From assembly GCA_937902925.1 (NCBI GenBank), contig CALFNN010000090.1, positions 1-64,000 on the forward strand: a stretch of DNA of 64,000 bases, in the 5' to 3' direction. Position numbers and translations under genes: made by a program. The first letter of the stretch is position 1, and the number at the start of each line of letters is the position of its first letter. Positions 31,628 to 40,600 of the stretch are shown here, one piece after another. Below the pieces are notes generated by a model. The model was given only the letters and a program-made list of their open reading frames with translations. It was not told the origin of the DNA and did no database searches. Source of the stretch: an uncultured Opitutaceae bacterium (GTDB lineage Bacteria > Verrucomicrobiota > Verrucomicrobiia > Opitutales > Opitutaceae).

Positions 31628-32365
31628 TCAGCTCTTGACGGTCATCTCGTTGCCGACCGACTTCACGCCGCGGACGTCCTGGGCGAGTTTCGTCACCAAG
31701 GCCTTCTCCGCCGCGGTGTCGGCTTCACCGGAGATGGCGATCACGCCGTCGGTGGTGGTGACCTTGGTTTTAAGGGCGCTGGTCGCCTTGTGGCTGAGAA
31801 GCGCGTATTTCACCTGGGTGGTGATCGACGCGTCGTCCATCTTGTCGCCGATCGTCGGGCCGCTGGCTGCCTTGACGGCGATGTCGTTCTTCACCGACTT
31901 CACCCAATCGATCTCCCTGGCGTAGACCTCGGTGAGTTCCTTTTGCGCGAGATTGTCGGCGGTGCCGCCGAGTGTGACGACGCCGTCCTGCACCGCGACG
32001 GTGGTCGTGGCGGCGCTGACGTGGCCCTTGACCAGCAGGCGGCTGCGAACCTTGAAGGCGATCCACGCGTCCGAGTGCTCCGGATAAGTGGATTTGATCG
32101 TAAGGTCGTTTCGCACGCTCATGACGCCCGGGAGATTTTCCACGGTGTCCTCGGCAAGCGCCATGTCGTCCTTGTCCTGCACCGTGCCGGTGAGAGTGAC
32201 GACGCCGTCGCTGGCCGTCACCGTCACGTGGTCTTCGAGAATCGTGCGATAGTTGTAGGAAGCCCTGGCGGCCTCCTCGATCTTACGATCGGTGGCGGAG
32301 GAGGCGAGCAACGCGATCGGGCTCGCGGCGAGAACAAGGAAGGTTGACAGGTTTTTGATTTTCAT
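31628..32365 (-). CDS. periplasmic protein with three BON domains
   Basis: A 245-residue protein with a signal peptide (FLVLAASPIALLASSA) and three BON (OsmY-type) domains, each with the VxVxxGxVxLxGxV core: HVTVTASDGVVTLTGTVQDK, TVAVQDGVVTLGGTADNLAQ and KVTTTDGVIAISGEADTAAE. BON proteins bind phospholipid membranes and are induced by osmotic and envelope stress in other bacteria. It is preceded by promoter D. ATG 32365 is preferred over an upstream in-frame ATG at 32422 because it begins the signal peptide and lies after the promoter. Confidence 0.9.
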   Translation of the reverse strand: MKIKNLSTFLVLAASPIALLASSATDRKIEEAARASYNYRTILEDHVTVTASDGVVTLTGTVQDKDDMALAEDTVENLPGVMSVRNDLTIKSTYPEHSDAWIAFKVRSRLLVKGHVSAATTTVAVQDGVVTLGGTADNLAQKELTEVYAREIDWVKSVKNDIAVKAASGPTIGDKMDDASITTQVKYALLSHKATSALKTKVTTTDGVIAISGEADTAAEKALVTKLAQDVRGVKSVGNEMTVKS

Positions 32366-32378
32366 GGGCGATGGGCGG

Positions 32379-32419
32379 AGCATACGCGGCCTTGGGTTTG
32401 GTCGATATGGGGCCTTACC
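32379..32419 (-). promoter_or_regulatory. promoter D of the CCCCAT-N22-TAnnnT set
   Basis: On the minus strand GTAAGGCCCCATATCG (CCCCAT 32412-32407) is followed 22 bp later by TATGCT (32384-32379). The BON gene ATG is at 32365, so the predicted leader is only about 7 nt. Confidence 0.6.
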
Positions 32420-32530
32420 CACCCGCTGGTTTCCCCCGCCGCGCGCCCCGGTCGGCCGGCGGGCCGTCCCCGGGGAGTTTTCGCCGGGATAAAAATCCCG
32501 CCCGCTGCGATGACCGTGCCGGGCCGTGTA

Positions 32531-32573
32531 GCACTACACCCCATGGTCCCCCGGCGCCCCGGTTGGCTAGTCT
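32531..32573 (+). promoter_or_regulatory. promoter E of the CCCCAT-N22-TAnnnT set
   Basis: GCACTACACCCCATGGTC (CCCCAT 32539-32544) is followed 23 bp later by TAGTCT (32568-32573). The predicted transcription start falls at or next to ATG 32579 of the sigma factor gene, so the mRNA would be leaderless. Confidence 0.55.
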
Positions 32574-32578
32574 CGGGC

Positions 32579-33328
32579 ATGATCGCCTCCGATGCCATCC
32601 CTGCTCCCTTCCAGCCGGTGCGTGCGAAGCTCGCGTGCGCCGAACGCGCGGCCGGCTCACGCACGGAGTCGCTGCACGACGCCGGGTTGGTGTGCCGCTT
32701 CAACGCCGGGGATGAAACCGCGTTTGTCGAGATCGTGGCGCGTTATCGCGAGCGCATGCTGGCTGTCGGGTTTGGGGTGCTGAAAAACGGCGCCGATGCC
32801 GAGGAGATCGCCCAGGACACCTTCATCCGCGCGCACCGCGCTCTCGGGCAATTCCGCGGCGACGCCTCCCTCGCGACGTGGCTGCATCGCATCGCCCTCA
32901 ATCTCGCGCGCAACCGTTACTGGTATTTTTTCCGCCGTCGCCGGCAGGCCACGCTTTCCCTCGATTGCCCGTTCGGTGCCGACAATCACTCCACGTTCTC
33001 GGACCTCGCCGCCAGCGGCGCCCCGGATCCGGCGCGGGCGGCGGCGAACGGCGAGTTCTCCCAACTCGTCGACGCTTGTTTGGAACGTCTCGGATCGCAG
33101 CCGCGGGAGATTCTTCATCTGCGCAATGCCCTCGATCTTTCGTATGGGGAGATCGCCGGCAGACTCGGCCTGAATATTGGCACGGTAAAAAGCCGGCTGG
33201 CGCGGGCCCGCGAACGCCTGCGCGTGCTGCTGGCCGAGGCCTGCCCGGAATTCGGCGTGGGCGCGCAACCGATGGCCTGGTTCGAGTCCCTCCGGCCCGC
33301 GGGCGGCGTCACCATGCTCTGCGCTTAG
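32579..33328 (+). CDS. ECF-type RNA polymerase sigma factor
   Basis: A 249-residue sigma-70 family protein of the extracytoplasmic-function type. Region 2 is clear (CRFNAGDETAFVEIVARYRE; DAEEIAQDTFIRAHRALGQF; ATWLHRIALNLARNRYW) and region 4 follows (LRNALDLSYGEIAGRLGLNI; GTVKSRLARARERLRVL). There is an unconserved N-terminal extension of about 35 residues and a 35-residue C-terminal tail. No anti-sigma gene is adjacent. ATG 32579 is preferred because upstream starts would lie before promoter E. Confidence 0.92.
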   Translation: MIASDAIPAPFQPVRAKLACAERAAGSRTESLHDAGLVCRFNAGDETAFVEIVARYRERMLAVGFGVLKNGADAEEIAQDTFIRAHRALGQFRGDASLATWLHRIALNLARNRYWYFFRRRRQATLSLDCPFGADNHSTFSDLAASGAPDPARAAANGEFSQLVDACLERLGSQPREILHLRNALDLSYGEIAGRLGLNIGTVKSRLARARERLRVLLAEACPEFGVGAQPMAWFESLRPAGGVTMLCA

Positions 33329-33377
33329 CGGGGTCGGCGCGCTGCGCGGGTCGGCGGCGCGGCGCCAGCCCGCCGCA

Positions 33378-34064
33378 TCAGATAATCGTCACCTGCACCG
33401 CGCTCTCGATGATCCCCTGCGCGATGGCGTAGCGGGTGAGGCTCGCGGTCTCGTGGATGTTGAGCTTGTCCATCAGGTGCTGGCGGTGCTTTTCCACGGT
33501 CTTGATGCTGATGCCGAGAGTCGCGGCGACCTGCTTGTTCGCCCGCCCCTCCGCCACGAGCTGGAGCACTTCCATCTCGCGTGACGTGAGGCGGCCGCCA
33601 TGGGGCCGGGGCAACCCGTCGCGGTCACGCGACCGGTTGCGGCCGTCGGCCATGCGCTTGGCGATGGCAGGGCTGAAAAACGATTTTCCCGCGGCAACTT
33701 CGTGGATCGCCTGGGTGAGAATCTCGGCGGACGTCTGCTTCTCGAGAAACCCCACGACGCCGGCCGCGGTCAGCCGCTCGATGTATTCGTCGTCGCTGTG
33801 CGCGGAAAGGATGAGCACCTTCGCCGCGGGATTTGCCGCGAGAATCTGCCGCGTGGCCTCGAGACCGTTGAGCACGGGCATGGCGATATCCATGAGGACG
33901 ATGTCGGGCCGGAGCGTCGCGGTCAGTTCCACCGCCTCGCGGCCGGTCTGCGCCTGGCCGACCACCGCGCAACGACCCTCGGTTTCCAGCAGCGTGCGCA
34001 GGCCCTGGCGGACGATGGCGTGATCCTCGGCCAGCAGGACGGTGATTTTTTTGGATGGGTTCAT
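33378..34064 (-). CDS. NarL/FixJ-type response regulator
   Basis: A 228-residue regulator with a receiver domain (phospho-acceptor Asp in RPDIVLMDIAMPVLNG; switch Lys in FLEKQT) and a LuxR-type helix-turn-helix (LTSREMEVLQLVAEGRANKQ; LGISIKTVEKHRQHLMDKL). It overlaps the kinase stop by 4 bp (ATGA), so the pair is a cognate two-component system. It is the best candidate to act at the five CCCCAT promoters nearby; NarL-type activators often bind near -42. That link is inference. Confidence 0.95.
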   Translation of the reverse strand: MNPSKKITVLLAEDHAIVRQGLRTLLETEGRCAVVGQAQTGREAVELTATLRPDIVLMDIAMPVLNGLEATRQILAANPAAKVLILSAHSDDEYIERLTAAGVVGFLEKQTSAEILTQAIHEVAAGKSFFSPAIAKRMADGRNRSRDRDGLPRPHGGRLTSREMEVLQLVAEGRANKQVAATLGISIKTVEKHRQHLMDKLNIHETASLTRYAIAQGIIESAVQVTII

Positions 34065-35194
34065 GCGGCGGTTGTCGGACAAAATGGAATCTCCGCCCGC
34101 ACCGTCGTGCCCTGCCCGGGGGCGGACTCGATGGTCAGGGCGCCGCCCACCATCTCCACGCGCTCCCGCATGCCGAGGAGACCGAGCCGCTTGTTCGCCT
34201 TGGCCGACAGCGTTTGCGGGACTTGGAACGATTTTCCGTTGTCGTGCACCTCCATGCGAATGGCGCCGGGAATCGCGACGATGCTCATTGCGACCGCACT
34301 GGCCTGGGCGTGCCGGCCGACGTTGGTCAGCGCTTCCTGTGCCACGCGGTAGAGGACGATGCGCCGGGCGCTGTCCAGGGTTTCCACTCCGGCGAACGCG
34401 GTCAGGCGGATTTTTAGTTTTTTCCGCGCCGCCACGATTTTCATGTAGGCGTGGAGGGCGGGGATGAGACCCAGATCGTCGAGGACCGCGGGCCGTAACT
34501 CGCGCGCGAACTGGTGCACGGCGCTCACGGATTTTTCGACGAGCCGCTGGGTGCTCGCGATTTTCGCCCGCAGCGCGCCGATGCCCATGGCGGCCGCCCG
34601 GCCCAGCGCCGCCAGCTCGACATTGATGCCCACCAGGGTTTGGACGACCTCGTCGTGGAGTTCCCGGCTGATCTCGCGCCGCTCGTCCTCTTGCGCGGAG
34701 AGAATCTGCCGCGCCAGGTGGCGCAGTTTTTTCTGCATGAACTGCGACTGGACGAAAAGCAGCTGGTAGTGGGCCTTGCCTTTCTTGACGGCCTCTTCCC
34801 CGGCCTTGCGGCGCCTGACCTCGCGTTTGAGCTGGCGGTTGCCCGCGGCCAGGGCGGCCGTGTGCAGGCGCAACGTTTCCGCCCGCTGCTGCAGTTGCTT
34901 GAGCGAATGCCGGGTGGCGCGCTGGACCTTCTCCAGCGGGATGAGCGCCTCGGTGAAAAAATTCCCCGCCCGCCGGATCATGCCGTTGCGCGCGTTCGCA
35001 AAATCGTGGGACGCCGCGAGCACGACCAGCGCCTGCTCGTGCATCCGGGCGAGCTCGAGGGTGTTCAAGCCTCCGCTCATCACCTCGTGCCCCAGCTCCC
35101 GGGCGGTCGCGGCACCACTCGGCCGCCGGCTGCCCAGATGTTCGCGCAGTGCGGTCAGGTAACGTTGTGCCAGTTCCGGAGCCCGCTTTTTCAT
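34061..35194 (-). CDS. cytoplasmic sensor histidine kinase, HisKA_3 (NarX/DegS class)
   Basis: A 377-residue kinase without membrane segments. An N-terminal helical domain (LAQRYLTALREHLGSRRPSG, to about residue 90) resembles the RsbU N-terminal type found in stress phosphatases; a coiled-coil follows (about 90-150); then the H-box DERREISRELHDEVVQTLVG, N-box QEALTNVGRHA and G-boxes (RLGLLGMRERVEMVGG; GQGTTVRAEIP). Lack of a membrane sensor suggests an internal or protein-borne signal. It is coupled to the NarL-type regulator. Confidence 0.92.
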   Translation of the reverse strand: MKKRAPELAQRYLTALREHLGSRRPSGAATARELGHEVMSGGLNTLELARMHEQALVVLAASHDFANARNGMIRRAGNFFTEALIPLEKVQRATRHSLKQLQQRAETLRLHTAALAAGNRQLKREVRRRKAGEEAVKKGKAHYQLLFVQSQFMQKKLRHLARQILSAQEDERREISRELHDEVVQTLVGINVELAALGRAAAMGIGALRAKIASTQRLVEKSVSAVHQFARELRPAVLDDLGLIPALHAYMKIVAARKKLKIRLTAFAGVETLDSARRIVLYRVAQEALTNVGRHAQASAVAMSIVAIPGAIRMEVHDNGKSFQVPQTLSAKANKRLGLLGMRERVEMVGGALTIESAPGQGTTVRAEIPFCPTTAA

Positions 35195-35310
35195 GGTCTG
35201 TTCACCGGCGATTTTTCATGCGGGGATCGTCCACGCGGCCGCCGGTCTCGAGTCGGTTGCACGGCAGGATTCGTCACTTGGCGAGCATCCGTCTGACCTC
35301 GATTAAAGGC

Positions 35311-35327
35311 CCATTTTAGCAAAATGG
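35311..35327. promoter_or_regulatory. inverted repeat CCATTTT-AGC-AAAATGG
   Basis: A perfect 7-bp AT-rich inverted repeat with a 3-bp spacer, about 117 bp upstream of the kinase start in an otherwise GC-rich region; on the minus strand it overlaps a -35-like TTGCTA. Candidate operator for the two-component operon. Confidence 0.35.
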
Positions 35328-35469
35328 CGATAAGGTGAAACCCTACCGTCGCCAGCTTGTCCCCGGCTTCCGACGCGTCGGCGCACTGGCGTTCACGGGT
35401 TTGGCGATAGCGGGTGCGGACGAGGGAATGGAGTCCAGGCGCCAGTCGGCGCGCGGTGAAGCGGCGCTG

Positions 35470-35688
35470 TCACCGGCGGGCGAGCTCTTCCGGCGTCGCC
35501 AGATCGTAGCTGATCTTGCCCTCGGCGATCTCGCGCAGCGCCGTGTCCTCGGCGGTCAATTTTTCCAGCGATTCCACGAGGGCGCGGTTGCCGCGCCGGA
35601 GCTGTTTGACGCGACGGGAAACGACGTTGATCAGGATCGAGGGATCTTCGATCTTCAATTGTGCGCTTTTCAAATAGTCGTCTCTCAT
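35470..35688 (-). CDS. rpoZ: DNA-directed RNA polymerase subunit omega
   Basis: A 72-residue protein with the omega pattern: MRDDYLKSAQ, then PSILINVVSRRVKQLRRGNR and the acidic helix VESLEKLTAEDTALREIAEG. It assists assembly and stability of RNA polymerase. The divergent C-terminal part is what I would expect in this phylum. It is a monocistronic gene. Confidence 0.82.
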   Translation of the reverse strand: MRDDYLKSAQLKIEDPSILINVVSRRVKQLRRGNRALVESLEKLTAEDTALREIAEGKISYDLATPEELARR

Positions 35689-35896
35689 GATGGTGATGGC
35701 TGGGTTTTTCGCCGGAAATCGGGCGAGTTCGTCATTCTACAAATCGGGTTGCGCGAATACGACGTATATCGCCGGCGGCGCCGCAGGTATCGCCAAGGCG
35801 CTGCCCGGCCACCCGGTTGGGACGATCTTCCCGTGCGAGCGCCGGGTTGATCGGCGTCCCTTGCGGCGGAACGTGGCGATGGACGCCCCGCCGGGC

Positions 35897-37675
35897 TCAA
35901 TACCCGAGCGTCACGCTGATATGCGCCCGGTTGTTGCGCCGGCCGTCCGAGACGCCGCTGTCCTCGAGCTGCCAGCCGTAGTCGCACCGGGCGCTGAGCG
36001 CCGCGGCGAGCTGGTAGCGGAAACCGAGGCCCACGCTTGCGAGTTCCAGGTGCGCCGGTTCCGCCGGCAGCCGCTGATGGCTCTGCACGCGGCCGTAGTC
36101 GACGAAGACCAGCGGATCGAAAACGTCGCGCGCGGTGCCGCCGGCGGGTTTTCCGATCACTGAAAACGGCGGGCCGTGGAGTTCATTCACGAGGACGAAG
36201 CCATCGTCGCCGTTGGCCTCGCGCTCCTCGTAGCCGCGCGGGCTGCCGGCGCCGCCGAGGCCGAGTTGCTCGCTGCCGAGGAGATTGGCGGTGGCGAGTT
36301 GCGCGGTGCCGCGGGCGATCCACATGAAGCCCGCGGGCAGTTTCGTGCGACGCTCGAGTTCGAGCCGCGCGTAGGCGTAGTCGGGCCGCGCCAGCGCCCG
36401 GGCCGCCGTGTAGGCGCGCGTGTGATCGCCGGCGCTGAGGCCGCCGGGACTGAACGCGAGCGTGAGTTCGCCGGAGATGACGCCGTGCGGGTCGAGGTGG
36501 CTCGCGCTATAGGCGGCGATGGCCTGCACGACATCCGTCTCCTGGGCGAAGACCTGCGTGCCGCCGAACGAGAGGTTGTTGTTGCTGCGCTTGAAGTCGA
36601 AGCCCGCGGTGAATCCCCGCGTCCACGTGCCTTGCGCGGGAAGCGGCACGCGATAGCGCGCGCTGACCTGCGCACTGCGGCCCTTGAGCGCGAAGAGGCC
36701 GCCCGCGAGGTCCGGCCGGCTTTCGGCGTAGCTGCCGAACAACGTCAGCGTGTGGCGCAGGGAGCGAATCGGGATGACGTAGCTGCCGGAGTGCGCGACG
36801 AGCTTCCGGAAATCCGGGCTGGCGGTGAGCTGGTAGTTCAACTGCTGGTCGCTCTTGAATGCATTGCCCCAATTCGCGCCGAAGAGGACGCGGTCGAAGC
36901 CGGTGAGGGCGTTGCCGGAATCCTCATAGCCCACGTAGCCCCGCAACGGCAGCCGGTCGCGCGTGCGCAGGACGAGGTCGGTCTGGCCGGCGGCCTGGCC
37001 GCGGGTGAAAACCAGGTCGACCTCCCGAAAGGCGTTTTCGTTGATCCACTCCAGGTCCGCGAGCAGCGGCGCGCCCTCGATGATTTCGCCGGGGCGGGCG
37101 CGGACCGACGCTACGAGTTGCTCCGTGCTGAACCATTTGTTGCCCTCGACCCGCACCTGGCCGAGCCGGCCTTCGATCGCGAGGATTTGCACGGTCCCCG
37201 CGGAGACATTCTGCTCGGGCACCAGCACGTCGACGACCGGCCGGCTGTGCTGGCGAAAATAGAGGACGACGTCGCGCGACAGCCGGTTGAGCGCGCCGAG
37301 GGTGAGAGGATGGCCGAGATATGGCGACGCGAGCGCGCGGAATTCGTCGGTTTCCAGCAGCGCGTCGCCGGAGACGTGCAGTCCGACCTCAGCCACGCCC
37401 TGGGCTTGAAACGCTTCGCGATTGGTCAGGAACACCAGTCCTCGCAGTTCGGGCACGATCACTTTGTCGCTGTCTGCGGGATTGCCCGTGTCGCTTGCGG
37501 GAGCCGTCGGCAATGTCCGCGGAGGCGACGACGGGAGCGTTTTCGGTGCGACCTGCTCGTAGGTTTGCGCCGATGCGGAAGCCGGTAGCGTCGCCACCAC
37601 GAGACTCAGCCACATCAAACTTGGTGAGAGGGCGGGGCACAGTCGTGCGCGACGCGAGTGAAATCCGGCGTTCAT
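35897..37675 (-). CDS. TpsB outer-membrane transporter (ShlB/FhaC/HecB family)
   Basis: A 592-residue partner that exports the TpsA protein encoded just upstream. It has a signal peptide (about 1-36), a Pro-rich linker, two POTRA-type periplasmic domains (YLGHPLTLGALNRLSRDVVL; GRLGQVRVEGNKWFSTEQLV) and a 16-strand-type barrel that ends in the expected C-terminal aromatic strand (RAHISVTLGY). It overlaps the TpsA stop by 4 bp. The TpsA-TpsB order and coupling indicate a dedicated pair. Confidence 0.93.
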   Translation of the reverse strand: MNAGFHSRRARLCPALSPSLMWLSLVVATLPASASAQTYEQVAPKTLPSSPPRTLPTAPASDTGNPADSDKVIVPELRGLVFLTNREAFQAQGVAEVGLHVSGDALLETDEFRALASPYLGHPLTLGALNRLSRDVVLYFRQHSRPVVDVLVPEQNVSAGTVQILAIEGRLGQVRVEGNKWFSTEQLVASVRARPGEIIEGAPLLADLEWINENAFREVDLVFTRGQAAGQTDLVLRTRDRLPLRGYVGYEDSGNALTGFDRVLFGANWGNAFKSDQQLNYQLTASPDFRKLVAHSGSYVIPIRSLRHTLTLFGSYAESRPDLAGGLFALKGRSAQVSARYRVPLPAQGTWTRGFTAGFDFKRSNNNLSFGGTQVFAQETDVVQAIAAYSASHLDPHGVISGELTLAFSPGGLSAGDHTRAYTAARALARPDYAYARLELERRTKLPAGFMWIARGTAQLATANLLGSEQLGLGGAGSPRGYEEREANGDDGFVLVNELHGPPFSVIGKPAGGTARDVFDPLVFVDYGRVQSHQRLPAEPAHLELASVGLGFRYQLAAALSARCDYGWQLEDSGVSDGRRNNRAHISVTLGY

Positions 37676-40600
37676 AGCGAGCCTTTCGGTTTGTTGCCGC
37701 TGTCACGATTCGTCGGCTCGCCGGATTGCTGATCGGGCGTGGCGCGCACGATGTCGACGCGTGGATGTTCCGAATCGAGAAACTCCCGGTAGCTCGAACC
37801 CAGGGCCGTGTTGGTCTGGGCCTGCTCGCGCGCGTCGGCCAGCGCCTCGTGATAGATGATTTTGTAGCCGCCCATGTTCACCGAGGCTTCGCGATAGAGG
37901 CCGGGCTCGCTCAACTGCGCTCCACTGACGCCACCGCCGGAAATGCCGCCGGCCGGACCGTTATCGAGCGACGTGATAAACTGAAAATTGCCGAAGTTGG
38001 GCGCGCCGATGGAGCTCGGGCGGTTCTCGGCGGCGGTGCCCGAAAAGTTTGCGACGCCCGGCAGCCGCGGGAGGCCGGTGACTTCGCCGAGTTCCGCGGC
38101 GAGCTGGCCGTCGATGGAACCCGAGGGGCCGCCGGCTCCGTCGGTGGTGCCGCCGTCGGACGTGCGCGGCACGAGGGTGGGGCGTCCGTCCTGGATGATT
38201 ACGGCGAACTCGGGTGTGATGACCGGCTGCGAGCCGATCGTCTCCACGGGAATCGGCGTGGTGGCGACGGTGAGGATGGGCGCGCTCACGTGCAGCGTGC
38301 CGAGAACATAGTTGAAGGTGTAGTCGAGGGCTTTCGCGCCGGCGGGTGTGACGGGGTAGTCGCCGACGCCGCTCGCGGTCGTTGCCGGTGTAGTCAGGGT
38401 GAGGCCGCTGACGGCTGCGCTGGTGTCGCCGTTGACGAACCCGCTGAACGCCGCGCTGAAATCCGGGTTCGCCACGCCGAATGCGCGCGAGGCGTCGGCT
38501 GCGGTGACGGTGAGCGTCGCCGGCGTGATGCCGAGCGTGCCCGGCACGTAGGCGATCGTGTAGTTCGCGGCGGTGGCGCCGGAGGGCGTGATCGGGTAGC
38601 TGCCGACGTGGCTGGCCGTCGTGGCAGTGGTCGTGAGCGAAAGGCCGCTGACGACGGACGTCGTGTCGCCGTTCACGAAACCGGCGAACGTGGCGGTCAA
38701 CGACGGATTCGCGGCGCCATAGAGGCGGGTGACGCTGTTGGCAGTGATCGTGAGGGCGGCCGAGGTGATCGTCAGCGACCCGGGCACGTAGGCGATGGAA
38801 TAGTTGGGCGAGGTCGCGCCGAACGGCGTGATCGTGTAGGTGCCGACGTTCGCGCCGACCGAAGCGGTCGTGCTGAATTGCAGGCCGGTGACAACGGCCG
38901 GCGTGTCGCCGTTCGCGAGACCGGTGTAAGTCGCGGTGAACGCGGGCAGCGGCGCGCCGTAGGTCTTGGTTTTGTTGTCGGCGGCGATCGTCAGGAGATT
39001 TTCCGCGATCGTGAGCGCACCGGGGAGGAAGTTGATCGCGTAGTTTTGCGCGGCCGCCCCGGCCGGCGTGATGGGATAGGTGCCGATCGGCGAGGTGGGA
39101 CCCGCGGTCGTGGAGAACGTGAGGCCCGAGACGACGGCGGACGTGTCGCCATTGACGAAGCCGCTGAACGTGGCGCCGAAGGCGGGATTCGCGGCGCCGT
39201 AGAGCTTGCTCGCGTTGGCCGCGGTGATGGTGAGCGGCGCGGGCGTGACGCCGAGCGTGCCCGGCGCGTAGGCGATGGAGTAATTGGCGGCGCTGGCGCC
39301 GGAGGGAACGATCGCGTAGCTGCCGACGTTGCTGGCCGTCGTGGCGCTGGTGCCGATCGAAAGGCCGCCGACCGCGGACGACGTGTCGCCGTTGACGAAT
39401 CCGGAGTAGCTCGCGCTGAACGCAGGGTTGCTCGCGCCGTAGAGGCGCGTCGCACTGTTGGCGGAGATCGTGAGCGCGGCGGGGTTGATCGTCAGTGTGC
39501 CCGCCACGTAATCGAGCACGTAGCTTGTCGCGCTGGCGCCGAACGGCGTGATCGTGTAGGAGCCGACATTCGAACTCGCGCTCGCGGTGGCGCTGAACTG
39601 CAGGCCGGTGACGACGCTCGACGTGTCGCCGTGGAGCAGTCCGGTGTAAGTCGCGGTGAACGCGGGCAGCGGCGCGCCGTAGGTTTTGCTCTTGTTGTCG
39701 GCGGTGATCGTCAGGATGTCCTGGGCCACGGTGAGCGTGCCGGGGACAAAACTGATCGTGTAGTTCGGTGCTGTCGCCGCGGAGGGCGTGATCGGATAAC
39801 TGCCGCCGGGAGAACCAAGGACGGCGGTCGTCGCGAGCGACAGGCCCGACACGATGGCCGAAGTCTCGCCGTTGACGAAACCGGAGTAGGACGCCGTCAA
39901 CGCCGGGTTGGCGGTGTTGATTACGCGCGACTTGTTGTCGGCCGTGATCGTGAGGGGCGCGGGGTTGATCGTGAGCGCGGTCGCGTTGCCCGCCGCCTGG
40001 ACGAAGACATAGTTGCCGTTGTTCGCAGTGAGGCCGGAGCCGGGGATGGCGTAGCTGCCGACGTTGCTGGCCGGCGTCGCCGTCGTGGTGAACGCCGCCA
40101 CGCCCGTCGTGGCGGTGCCGATGGTCTCGCCGTTCGCGAAGCCGGTCACGGTGCCGCTCAAACTTGGGTTCGCCGCACCGTAGAGCCGGCTGACGAGATT
40201 GGCGGTGTAGGTCAGCGTCGCGGGCGTGACGTCGGACAGGTCGGTGGTCGTCGCCGTGTAGGTGTAGTCGGCCTGGTCGCCACCGGTGAGCGCGACGCCG
40301 TTCAGCGTGACCGTTTTGCCCGTGCCGACGTTCTTCGTGTCGAACGTCGCGCCGGTGTTCGTGAAGCCGACGGTGTCGCCGAGCACGACGCCGGTGAGCG
40401 TGCCCGGTGTGGCGATGACGGCGGCGGTCGTGCCGTTGTAGATTTTGTCGTCGGAGGCAAAGCCGGCGATCGTCAGCGGCTTCGGGGTGACGCTCACGGA
40501 CGAGTTGATCGTGCCGAGCGCGTTGTAGTTGGTCGCGAGGGCGGCACCGCTGTTGCCGCTGCCGAGGGCGAGCCCGGTCACGCTCGCGAGGTGTTGATTC

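Noticed and set aside
32510-32578. Longer N-terminus of the ECF sigma factor from ATG 32510
   Set aside because: It would place promoter E inside the gene, and the added residues are not sigma-like.
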